Source: Psychrobacter nivimaris
Lineage (GTDB): Bacteria > Pseudomonadota > Gammaproteobacteria > Pseudomonadales > Moraxellaceae
DNA length: 64,000 nt
Direction: 5' to 3'
Assembly: GCF_009812035.1 (NCBI RefSeq)
Contig: NZ_VZIZ01000002.1
Span: forward strand, 1 to 64,000
Part shown: positions 7,488 through 15,527 of the stretch, in pieces
Layout: each line of letters starts with the position of its first letter
How positions within the stretch are numbered: position 1 is the stretch's first letter
Made by a program: the position numbers and the translations under genes
The notes under the pieces: generated by a model
Seen by the model: the letters and a program-made list of their open reading frames with translations, nothing else
Database searches by the model: none
What the model was told of the DNA's origin: nothing

Positions 7488-8696
7488 ATGCAGCGTATTA
7501 CTTATCGTGTAAAAGTATCTGCGCAAGGGGCCAAACGCCGTATTTCTTATTTACTGCGTCCATCTAAACGCCTACTGAACACCAAAAGTAACATCGTTTC
7601 ATCCGTTACCCCTATTGCGTCTAATCATTTTGCCAGAACCAAGAAGCTGGCACAAATCTCTAGCATCGCTCTACTCTCGTTGCCCGCTGAGAGTTTGACG
7701 ACCATGAACACATCGGTACCAGCTTATGACAACGTCATGCTGGAAAACACCTTGACCATTGCTGCGGTGCCTGGCGATAGCACTTACTTTGCTACCGATG
7801 GCTTCCAACATGGTTTTGGGTTTGATCTGGTGCGCACTTATGCCGACGAGCTCGGTGTCGATATCAATCTAAAAGCCTATGCCAGTGAAGAAGCGGCACT
7901 AAAAGCACTAAGAACAGGCAATGCTGACATGGCGTTGACCACGGCTAGCACCAAGCTAAAAAGCCAGTTAAATCTATCGTCTATCAATGTCAGCTGTGGT
8001 TATGATTCTAGTCTGACTAAGAACGGACTACACCCTAAGGTAAGTTGGACATTTAGCTCATCCAATGACCCACTATCAAGAAAGGCCAGTTACTTTTTGT
8101 GCGATAGCATCAAGCTACAAAACACACAAAAACTTGCCGCGTTCTACAATCAAAACTTGCTTAAAGATGCCTATAGTCAGGATCATTTCCAGAGAACGTT
8201 GACAGAAAAGTTACCGGACTATCAGTCTTCGTTTGAAGAGCAAGCACGTAATTACAATCACGATTGGGAACTGCTGGTCGCGATGGGTTATCAAGAGTCA
8301 CACCTTGATGCCAACGCTGTCTCGCCGACTGGCGTACGCGGGTTAATGATGCTGACCAATAACACTGCAAAAGCGATGGGCGTCTCAGACCGCGTTGATC
8401 CTTACCAAAGCATTGGTGGCGGTGCACGCTATCTAGAGCAAGTGAAAGCAGATTTCTCTGATGTGCCAAAAACTGACCGTATCTGGTTTGCCCTTGCAGG
8501 TTATAACATGGGTCCCAATGCGGTAAAAAGAATCCAACGTGAACTACGAGCTCAAGGTATCGATGATAAGAGCTGGGCGAATGTCTATGCTTATTTAGCA
8601 GACAATAGAGCGTCGAATAGCCGCTATGGTCAAGCCATGCACTATGTCAGTAACATCAGAAGCTATCTTGAGACTATTAAAACTCAGACTGTCTAG
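7488..8696 (+). CDS. MltF-like lytic murein transglycosylase, shortened
   Basis: Peptidoglycan lytic transglycosylase of 402 residues. The C-terminal SLT domain (about 255-395) carries the catalytic glutamate E270 in GYQESHLD, followed by GVRGLMML and AGYNMGP, all typical of family 1 transglycosylases. Before it, residues 87-225 resemble a type 3 solute-binding domain (FGFDLVRTYADELGV, then LRTGNADMAL), as in MltF, but MltF is usually 480-520 residues with a two-lobed binding domain, so this one looks reduced. The first 60 residues are basic with a hydrophobic stretch near 55-66 that may be a signal or anchor; no clean cleavage site or lipobox. Start context: an AGGA-type site (CAGGAGACATCC) precedes the ATG. 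Confidence 0.85.
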   Translation: MQRITYRVKVSAQGAKRRISYLLRPSKRLLNTKSNIVSSVTPIASNHFARTKKLAQISSIALLSLPAESLTTMNTSVPAYDNVMLENTLTIAAVPGDSTYFATDGFQHGFGFDLVRTYADELGVDINLKAYASEEAALKALRTGNADMALTTASTKLKSQLNLSSINVSCGYDSSLTKNGLHPKVSWTFSSSNDPLSRKASYFLCDSIKLQNTQKLAAFYNQNLLKDAYSQDHFQRTLTEKLPDYQSSFEEQARNYNHDWELLVAMGYQESHLDANAVSPTGVRGLMMLTNNTAKAMGVSDRVDPYQSIGGGARYLEQVKADFSDVPKTDRIWFALAGYNMGPNAVKRIQRELRAQGIDDKSWANVYAYLADNRASNSRYGQAMHYVSNIRSYLETIKTQTV

Positions 8697-8760
8697 TCTG
8701 TAAATATTACTAGGCAATTTGCAAGCTAAACTTTCACAGTTATTTATTCTTGTTAAATAA

Positions 8761-8792
8761 AAAAAGCTGCTCCTATAAAGAGCAGCTTTTTT
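8761..8792 (+). terminator. Intrinsic terminator after the MltF-like gene
   Basis: AAAAAGCTGCTC/GAGCAGCTTTTTT stem with a 7-nt loop and T-run. A-tract on the other side makes it bidirectional, serving the convergent mltD as well. Confidence 0.88.
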
Positions 8793-8860
8793 GTGCGATA
8801 CGATTAATGGTTAATATTAATGACGCCTCGTTTAAACGGTATCCATTAATATTTTATTCA

Positions 8861-11851
8861 TTAGCGATTTGGAACTGTCAGACGCTGACCACGCTGCAAC
8901 ATCGTATCCGCGGCAATATTATTCATATCAGCCAGCTCTTGCGTTGAGACACCATATTTACGTGCTAGACCAATCAAGCTGTCGCCCGAACCAACCGTGT
9001 AGCTTACTGTCGCTTTTGGTACTTTAAGTGTTTGGCCGCGTTGTAGCTGAGCATTGGTCGCTAGATCATTGGTCGCCGCCAAATCCTCTACTGAGATGCC
9101 AAACTGACGTGCCAAAGCAATTAAGCCATCGCCAGATTTAACTTTATAGCTTTCAGTGTTGCTCAGTTTTGTTCCACTGCTTGCTGAGCTACTACTGTTA
9201 CTACTAGCAGAGCTGCTGCTTTGACTGCTACTAGATGCGCTTGCCACACTACCGCTCGCAGGGATAGTGATAGTACGACCCAGTATCAGATTCGAATTGG
9301 TATTTAAGTTATTTGCTGATGCCAAATCACTTAAGCCAATATTGTAGCGTTTGGCGACACCCGTTAAGGTATCACCTGATTTTACTTTGTAGCTGACCGC
9401 TTTGTCATTCAACTGACTATCGACCAATTCTTTAGAAGCAGGAACTTTAATCGTTTGACCACGTTGCAAGCGAGCCTTTGCATCAAAGTTGCTGTTTACC
9501 GCAGCAAGTTCCGTTGCACTCACTCCGATGCTGTTCGCAATACCAATCAGCGTATCACCTGATTTTACTTTGTAATTGGTGATCGCGACCGAGCTTGAGC
9601 TGTTACTACTACTAGCACTTGTCGTACTTGTAGCATCGAAATCAACACTGGCTGGCACTTTAAGCGTCTGACCAACATATAGCGAACTTGTGCTGTTGAT
9701 ACCGTTGAGACTGGCTAAAGTATCTGTCGACACATTGAATTGACGTGCCAATGCAATTAATCCGTCCCCTGCTTTTACTTTATAGTTTTTGGTCGCAGTG
9801 CTTGATTTACTCGGCTTGGTAGAAGGCGCTGCAGGTGTCGTCGCAGGTGTAGTCACTTTACCCGGTATGAGCCATAGTTTCTGACCTCTGAGCAGATCAG
9901 CACGGCTGCTCAGGTTGTTATAGCTGGCTAGCTGAGTGACCGATAAGCCAAAACGATTAGCCGTACCGATAAGCGTATCACCGCCTTGTACGACGTAACT
10001 GTCAGGCTGACTAGCGGCGGCGTTATTAGCAGTACTCAATGGCTCGATAGTCTTGGCATTATATAGATATAACGTACTGCCAGAGAGCAAATTGGCACTG
10101 GCATCTATCTGGTTCCATTCTGCGATATCACGCCAACTAACCCCTGCTCGACTCGCAATGTTCGAGAGCGTATCGCCACGTTTGACCGTATAAGTGGTAC
10201 GAGTGCCTTGAGGTTTTGGCTTACTTACCGAGGTTTTAGCAAAGCTAAGTTTCTTCTCTGCACCACTCGCTTCTAAGATAGACTGCTGTGTTTGTACGGC
10301 TGATAGATTAATGTTGCCATCAGCATTGATAACATTGGTCTCAGAGGTATTTCTCCGGATTTGATTGGCGATGAAATCACGCTCTTCTTTGCTAAGCGGT
10401 GGCTCTTGGACAATCGTATTGTTCTGAGTAATCTGAGCTGAGGTAGTCGGTAGACTGTTACTGCTCTTAAGCTCAGCATTGATTTTGTTAGTCTCTGCTG
10501 TGGTCAGTGGTGGCTCAGTACGAGCTGAAGAATTGCCACTGTATACCGAGCTGCTAGTTGGCGTCGCAGATGGTGAGATGTAGCTGGTAGTCTGCTGAGG
10601 TACACTTGCGTTAGCGGCATAATCAGCCAATGCACTACCAGTAGACGGTAGTGATGAGGCAGTATAGGGTTTGTTATTATAGCTTGGCGTAGTCGCTGTC
10701 GTGCTTGAGCTACCTGCGTTGTTTGAGGCGAGTACATTGCCTGTACCGTTACCTCTGAGCCCACTTAATTTGGCATCAGCATTGAGGCTGACGTCGTTAG
10801 GAATGATGACACGCTGTGGACCTGAAGAATCAACGCGGCCTGATGTCAGTGCAGTGTTTAGACGCTCTAGCTCATCATAGCTGACTCCAGTTAACTGCGA
10901 TACTTCTGCCAAGCTCACACCATAGTTAACTGGTACACTACGGAAATGCTGACGGTTAGCGATAGCTGGTAGATACACACCATACTGCTCAGGCTTAGCG
11001 ACGATTTCGGCTACAGCTAAGAAACGCGGCACATAGTTCATCGTTTCGGTCGGTAATTGAAGCGACCAATAGTCTGTTGGTAGTCCGCGCGCTGCGTTGG
11101 CATCGATTGCTTTCTGTACACGGCCAGGTCCAGCGTTATAAGCAGCCAATGCTAGCTCCCAACTACCAAACTGGTTGTGCAATGCTGTCAAAAAGTCATA
11201 GGCAGCACGTGTCGATTCGATAACATCGCGACGACCATCATAAGTGCTGCTTTGATTCAAGCCATAGATACGGCCTGTACTTGGGATAAACTGCCATAAG
11301 CCCGCAGCTGCCGCACTACTCGTACCACTTGGATCGTAAGAGCTTTCGATAACTGGTAACAAGGCAAGCTCTGTTGGGATATTGCGACGCTCTGCCTCTC
11401 GTACCGTATGATAGATATAGCGACTGGCACGTGCAGTTAGACGATTTAAATAATCCTGTCTACTGGTAAACCAGCTTTTTTGACCTTCAATGCGCTGATT
11501 ATAGATTGGCTTACCACCATTCATGCGGTAGCCTGCGCGTAGACGATTCCACAAATCACCATATTGCTGAATAGCAAGCTGGTTACCTTCTACCATGGTC
11601 ATGTCAGTAGCTTCTAACAAGTCAGCCAACTCATCCAAACTCTCTGCATCCAAAAACGCAGTTGAGTAGTCTGCACTACCTGTATTAGCCCCTTGATTGG
11701 TAGGACTTTTGGTAATGACAGATGAGCTATTGGTCGCACCTTTGTTTTTTACCGCTGATGTATTGCTACACGCACTAATCAGTAAAGTGGATACCGCAAG
11801 CGTCAATGGCAACGCAATAAATGAGCGAGAGTGTGATAGCACAGTAGACAT
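8861..11851 (-). CDS. mltD: MltD-type lytic transglycosylase lipoprotein with seven LysM repeats
   Basis: Large membrane-bound lytic transglycosylase, 996 residues. A lipoprotein signal ends at the lipobox LLISAC (C28). The SLT domain (about 150-280) has the catalytic E169 in LPVIESSYDP and the AAAAGLWQF and LAAYNAGPGRV motifs. A Ser/Thr/Asn-rich linker (about 360-545) follows. Then come seven LysM peptidoglycan-binding modules of about 45 residues, each beginning Y-x-V-x-x-G-D-x-L and ending near VP, joined by Ser/Thr spacers. E. coli MltD is about 450 residues with two or three LysM modules, so this protein is roughly twice as long. It should cleave glycan strands at the outer membrane inner face. 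The LysM repeats are similar at DNA level and could recombine. Confidence 0.95.
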   Translation of the reverse strand: MSTVLSHSRSFIALPLTLAVSTLLISACSNTSAVKNKGATNSSSVITKSPTNQGANTGSADYSTAFLDAESLDELADLLEATDMTMVEGNQLAIQQYGDLWNRLRAGYRMNGGKPIYNQRIEGQKSWFTSRQDYLNRLTARASRYIYHTVREAERRNIPTELALLPVIESSYDPSGTSSAAAAGLWQFIPSTGRIYGLNQSSTYDGRRDVIESTRAAYDFLTALHNQFGSWELALAAYNAGPGRVQKAIDANAARGLPTDYWSLQLPTETMNYVPRFLAVAEIVAKPEQYGVYLPAIANRQHFRSVPVNYGVSLAEVSQLTGVSYDELERLNTALTSGRVDSSGPQRVIIPNDVSLNADAKLSGLRGNGTGNVLASNNAGSSSTTATTPSYNNKPYTASSLPSTGSALADYAANASVPQQTTSYISPSATPTSSSVYSGNSSARTEPPLTTAETNKINAELKSSNSLPTTSAQITQNNTIVQEPPLSKEERDFIANQIRRNTSETNVINADGNINLSAVQTQQSILEASGAEKKLSFAKTSVSKPKPQGTRTTYTVKRGDTLSNIASRAGVSWRDIAEWNQIDASANLLSGSTLYLYNAKTIEPLSTANNAAASQPDSYVVQGGDTLIGTANRFGLSVTQLASYNNLSSRADLLRGQKLWLIPGKVTTPATTPAAPSTKPSKSSTATKNYKVKAGDGLIALARQFNVSTDTLASLNGINSTSSLYVGQTLKVPASVDFDATSTTSASSSNSSSSVAITNYKVKSGDTLIGIANSIGVSATELAAVNSNFDAKARLQRGQTIKVPASKELVDSQLNDKAVSYKVKSGDTLTGVAKRYNIGLSDLASANNLNTNSNLILGRTITIPASGSVASASSSSQSSSSASSNSSSSASSGTKLSNTESYKVKSGDGLIALARQFGISVEDLAATNDLATNAQLQRGQTLKVPKATVSYTVGSGDSLIGLARKYGVSTQELADMNNIAADTMLQRGQRLTVPNR

Positions 11852-12096
11852 GATATTGGAGGTTTCCTAACGACAGAAATTAATAAGATAAAGTTGATGG
11901 ATAGTATAGTATGCAATGTAAAGCAAAGACTAGCCTAATATAAAAGATAATAATAGACGCTCAAGTAGCCTATAAAACTAAGTAATGACTATTGTTAGCC
12001 AGCTAAGACTTTCTATAGGTCGAAATTGCAGCTAGCTCAATCAGCTATTGTTTATGTTACCTATTATATTTTGAGTCTTGCTTGCTCGATAATGAC

Positions 12097-12591
12097 TTAA
12101 TTAATAGCCACTTGTGATACAGCGCGCAAGAGCACTGCATTACCAGTAGATAAAGTCAAGGTCACACGAGATGTGGTAACAAATGATACTTGCTGACCAT
12201 TTTTTACCCAGCTCTCATTGGTCGTCACGTTGGCTTTGGCTTGTGAACCAGTAATTACCACATTGTCTACCGAAATATCATAGCGATAATTAGACGTATC
12301 ATTCCAGCTGTTTTGAAGCAACTTTAAGTACGCATCTTTATCTAAACTGGTAGACTTTCCCTTTCTAGATAAAGAAATAAGCGCGTCGTCCGATACTAGG
12401 CGCGATACCTGATTGATGCTCTGGCTATTCGCTGATGCTTTCATTGCGGCGGCATAGTTCTGTACCAAATCTTCGGTCATAGTTGCTGCTTGTGCATTGA
12501 TACTGATGGTGCTGGCTACTGCTACGATTGCAGTGATGCTGGCGCTTTTCACCAATAGAGCTAATAGCCTATTTCCCAATAATTTTTTCAT
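12097..12591 (-). CDS. Small exported protein, NTF2-like fold suspected
   Basis: Exported protein of 164 residues, function unknown. It begins MKKLLGNRLLALLVKSASI and continues as a typical Sec signal, probably cut after AQA (about residues 34-36). The mature part starts with an EDLVQNYAAAMKASANSQSINQVSRLVSDDA helix-rich section and ends with beta strands (KANVTTNESWV, FVTTSRVTLTLS), a layout like NTF2/SnoaL-type domains; this is inference from pattern only. The start at 12591 is chosen over an in-frame ATG at 12627 because AAGGA lies 5 nt upstream of it. Transcribed alone, between mltD and the CNNM-like gene, all on the same strand. Confidence 0.75.
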   Translation of the reverse strand: MKKLLGNRLLALLVKSASITAIVAVASTISINAQAATMTEDLVQNYAAAMKASANSQSINQVSRLVSDDALISLSRKGKSTSLDKDAYLKLLQNSWNDTSNYRYDISVDNVVITGSQAKANVTTNESWVKNGQQVSFVTTSRVTLTLSTGNAVLLRAVSQVAIN

Positions 12592-12959
12592 GATAATCCT
12601 TAGCGATATTTTTTTCGTTAGTGTCATATATTGACGATTAACGCTCTTTTATCATTTATTTTGGCAGTGTATCTGTATAGATATATCTATATAAGTATAC
12701 TCATATCATATGCCGAGCCTATCATCGAATTCTCACAGCCATGTGACACCCTGTGTAATTATTGCGAATAAAAACAAAGGCTATCAAATAAAATACTCTT
12801 AAGATTTTATGCTGTAAATCCTAGCTCAAGCAGTTAAAGTCTCTGTAGCTCAGCTTTATAGTCAATCCCATAATGAATTGACTATTTTTAAACTTTTACA
12901 CCATCAACCCTTAGAACCGTTAATACTTATTAAGCTACCTAGGTTAGAGTCTGGCTTAA
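12592..12959. other. Gene-free stretch with a TATAGTCAA inverted repeat
   Basis: Holds the promoter of the exported-protein gene and nothing recognisable as coding. At 12858-12885 there is a perfect 9-bp inverted repeat ATAGTCAAT-N10-ATTGACTAT followed by TTTTA on the plus strand. It could be a terminator only for plus-strand transcription, although no plus-strand gene precedes it, and it resembles the ends of the element at 60306-60376. Confidence 0.4.
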
Positions 12960-14273
12960 TTAAGGCTTAAGCTCGTTGTTACTGTCTTCATACTGTTCAT
13001 CATCACTGAGCTTCATACCCAAACGCTCTACCCGTCTATCCATCATCTGGCGAGCCAAGGCTTGCATGTCTTCGACGCGGTCTATTTCATCAACAATCTC
13101 AAGACCTAACAATGTCTCAAATACATCTTCTAAGGTGACTAGACCTTTAACTTCACCATACTCACCAACCGTAATGGCGATATGAATACGGTTTTTTAGC
13201 ATTAACTCTAACAAGTCAAACAGCTTCATTTTAGAGAAAACAAAAGTGATGTCGCGCTGAAATTGCGTCAACGGCTTGTGCATAGCATGATTAACTTTAG
13301 CCAGTAGCATGTCGGTTTTTAGGACAAAGCCTGTAATATTGTCCAAATCACCATCATAGATTGGCAAGCGAGAAAACGTCAGCTTTGGACGATCAACCAA
13401 TAGCTCAGCGACGGTTTTGTTCTCTTCGAATGCAAGCATCACTGACCGCGGGGTCATGATATCTTCGACTTTAATCGCGCCAAACGCGAGCAAGTTACGA
13501 ATGATACGCGACTCTAGTGGGTCAATTTGACCTGACTCTTCACCGATACTAGCAAGGGCAGCAAACTCACGGCGGCTAAAGGTTTGCGGCTCTTTACCAC
13601 GTACCAATAGTTTTGTCAGACGCTCTGAGAACCAGATTAATGGGTATAGCAGCATGATGATGCCACGAACGAAATAAGCAACCAAACCACTTAGCTGACG
13701 CCAGTAAACTGTACCCAAAGTTTTTGGGATAATCTCAGACAAGAATAAGATAGCAAGCGTCATGAGGGCAGAAAACAGACCAAACCACGCACTACCAAAG
13801 ACGATCGTAGCCTGTGCACCCGCACCGATAGAGCCAAGTGTATGGGCAACCGTATTTAACGTTAAAATAGCAGCTAGTGACTGGTCAATATTGTCGACTT
13901 TAAGACTTTTAAGCATTTCTGCTTTTTTGGGACTGGTCTCTTGCACATCCGCAATAAACGATGGCGTCATGCTCAGCAAAACAGACTCTGCTAATGAACA
14001 GACGAAAGATACACCAATAGCGAGTAAAACAAAAAATATCAATAAAGAAACGCTAAGCGCAGTTGGTGCTGCCGCCTCGCTGGATGTTGATACAGCACCA
14101 GCTGCCCATACTGCCTGCGGTAGCATAAGAATTGCTAATGCAGATAGTGCTGAAAAAGAAGTATAACCAAATCGAGAACTAGTCGTCATTCTCGGGGGAG
14201 GTTCTGCAGATGCGTCTTTACGATGAGCGCGCGGACGACATAAACGAGGTACAAACATAAAAGTGGTGAACAA
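12960..14273 (-). CDS. CNNM/CorC-like membrane protein (DUF21 plus CBS pair)
   Basis: Membrane protein of up to 437 residues with a DUF21/CNNM transmembrane domain (about 75-250, four hydrophobic segments including LSVSLLIFFVLLAIGVSFVCSL) and a CBS pair (about 265-385, with KVEDIMTPRSVM and VKGLVTLEDVFETLLG). Such proteins are tied to magnesium or other divalent cation efflux. The C-terminal CorC/HlyC domain of longer relatives is missing. The start is uncertain: TTG at 14273, ATG at codon 6 and ATG at codon 29 are all open, none with a strong Shine-Dalgarno. Residues 29-57 look like a signal segment ending AVWA, which slightly favours codon 29. Confidence 0.85.
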   Translation of the reverse strand: MFTTFMFVPRLCRPRAHRKDASAEPPPRMTTSSRFGYTSFSALSALAILMLPQAVWAAGAVSTSSEAAAPTALSVSLLIFFVLLAIGVSFVCSLAESVLLSMTPSFIADVQETSPKKAEMLKSLKVDNIDQSLAAILTLNTVAHTLGSIGAGAQATIVFGSAWFGLFSALMTLAILFLSEIIPKTLGTVYWRQLSGLVAYFVRGIIMLLYPLIWFSERLTKLLVRGKEPQTFSRREFAALASIGEESGQIDPLESRIIRNLLAFGAIKVEDIMTPRSVMLAFEENKTVAELLVDRPKLTFSRLPIYDGDLDNITGFVLKTDMLLAKVNHAMHKPLTQFQRDITFVFSKMKLFDLLELMLKNRIHIAITVGEYGEVKGLVTLEDVFETLLGLEIVDEIDRVEDMQALARQMMDRRVERLGMKLSDDEQYEDSNNELKP

Positions 14274-14805
14274 GTTAGGTAACCTAAAAAGAGTAAAAGG
14301 AAGATAATGTCATGAGCAATTTATATTGATTTTCAGATTATCTTTAACAAAGTAATAAAAGATATCTGTCTATCGTATAAATAGTTACTCAAAGCTGATT
14401 TAATCGCTATTTCAAAGCCATACTATGCTTTAAAAATCCGTAATATGGTTCAATATATAGCATACTAAATACAGGCAATCATTGCCATTTGATAGTAGCA
14501 TTGATGATACCATTTCACAATAAGTCACCATTTTTAAGTTTTTGTTTTTTGATGACTTTTATTGCCCTACTATTAACGGTTGTATGACGACATCTTTACT
14601 AGCCAATTCATGACAGCTATTTAGCCTGACGCTTTATATAGGTTATCTGAATGTAGTAAAAACATTGTTGTCCTATCCGTTGGCTGATAGTATGCCTTAC
14701 GCTAAGAAAAACACGCTCAGCCTATGATTAACAGTTACCAAGTCTGGGATTTTTTGTTACTATGCGTCTAATTTTATTATTGTCTATGACTTACTGAGAG
14801 ATATT
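14274..14805. other. Gene-free divergent region upstream of yajC
   Basis: A 530-bp stretch between the divergent CNNM-like gene and yajC. No reading frame or RNA gene recognised. It is A/T-rich and holds the candidate yajC promoter listed separately. Confidence 0.5.
14735..14763 (+). promoter_or_regulatory. Candidate sigma-70 promoter of yajC
   Basis: TTACCA (14735-14740) and TACTAT (14758-14763) are separated by 17 bp, which would start transcription about 36 nt before the yajC ATG. Four and five of six bases match the consensus hexamers. Found by eye only. Confidence 0.4.
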
Positions 14806-15135
14806 ATGAGCTTATTTATTCAAGCTGCCCATGCTGCACCAGAGACTGCAGGTGCTGCAGGTCTATTCGGTCAGATTTTACTGCCTGTTGCGTTTTTTGC
14901 GATTTTTTACTTCTTGGTCATTCGCCCGCAGTCTAAGCGTACCAAAGAGCACCGTGCCATGGTTAACGCATTGACCGTTGGTAGTGAAATCATTTTTGCT
15001 GGTGGCTTAATGGGTCGTATCAAAGCAATCGAAGGCGATTATGCCGTTGTGAGCCTAAACAACAATACTGACGTGAAAGTACAACGTGCTTCTGTTATTT
15101 CAGTATTGCCTGCTGGCACGATCGAAAGCGTCTAA
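14806..15135 (+). CDS. yajC: Preprotein translocase subunit YajC
   Basis: Single-span inner-membrane protein of 109 residues that associates with SecDF and supports Sec export. After a short N-terminal tail it has one membrane helix (about 20-42, LLPVAFFAIFYFLVI), the conserved RPQSKRTKEHRAMV segment, then the beta-rich GSEIIFAGGLMGRI domain. It precedes secD as in most proteobacteria, but tgt and queA are not immediately upstream, and a strong terminator lies between yajC and secD. Confidence 0.95.
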   Translation: MSLFIQAAHAAPETAGAAGLFGQILLPVAFFAIFYFLVIRPQSKRTKEHRAMVNALTVGSEIIFAGGLMGRIKAIEGDYAVVSLNNNTDVKVQRASVISVLPAGTIESV

Positions 15136-15138
15136 TGA

Positions 15139-15184
15139 GAATGTTCACTAGCTTTTATTAGTGAAAATTTATTAGTGAACATTC
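15139..15184. repeat. 12-bp inverted repeat just after yajC
   Basis: GAATGTTCACTA (15139-15150) and TAGTGAACATTC (15173-15184) are perfect complements 22 bp apart, beginning 3 nt after the yajC stop. No T-run follows; it may protect the 3' end of the transcript or assist termination at the next hairpin. Confidence 0.5.
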
Positions 15185-15215
15185 GATAGTCGTCACATTA
15201 ATGAATGTAATGACT

Positions 15216-15249
15216 AAAAAATGACCGTATATGATTTACGGTCATTTTT
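15216..15249 (+). terminator. Strong intrinsic terminator between yajC and secD
   Basis: AAAAATGACCGTA/TACGGTCATTTTT, a perfect stem with a 7-nt loop and five T's. This would separate yajC from secDF transcription, so secD should have its own promoter in 15250-15527, where I could not pick one out. Confidence 0.85.
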
Positions 15250-15527
15250 CGCTATTAACACAGTAAGGTAAAATTGCTATATAAATTAGGCTTACTGTTT
15301 AGATGTCCTATCTTTATCCAAGTCAGCCATATGATTTTTGGTGACCAGATAAACAGACATCTGTATTATTTGCTTTACTGTTTTATGCGTTACTATCATC
15401 GCGGATGATCGCAATGGTGCATGATGACGGCTGCTGAACATAGCACTCGACCGTTGCTATCGCTAACTTCCCATCTGCTAACTTGTGGCCTACGTCGCCA
15501 GTCGTTTATCAACTTAAAGAAGTGATT

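Noticed and set aside
10273-10764. Open frames within mltD on the same strand
   Set aside because: They are out-of-frame shadows of the Ser/Thr-rich linker of MltD.
15483-15527. Longer SecD start at TTG 15483
   Set aside because: The extra residues are unlike SecD and the ATG at 15528 gives the usual start before the first helix.
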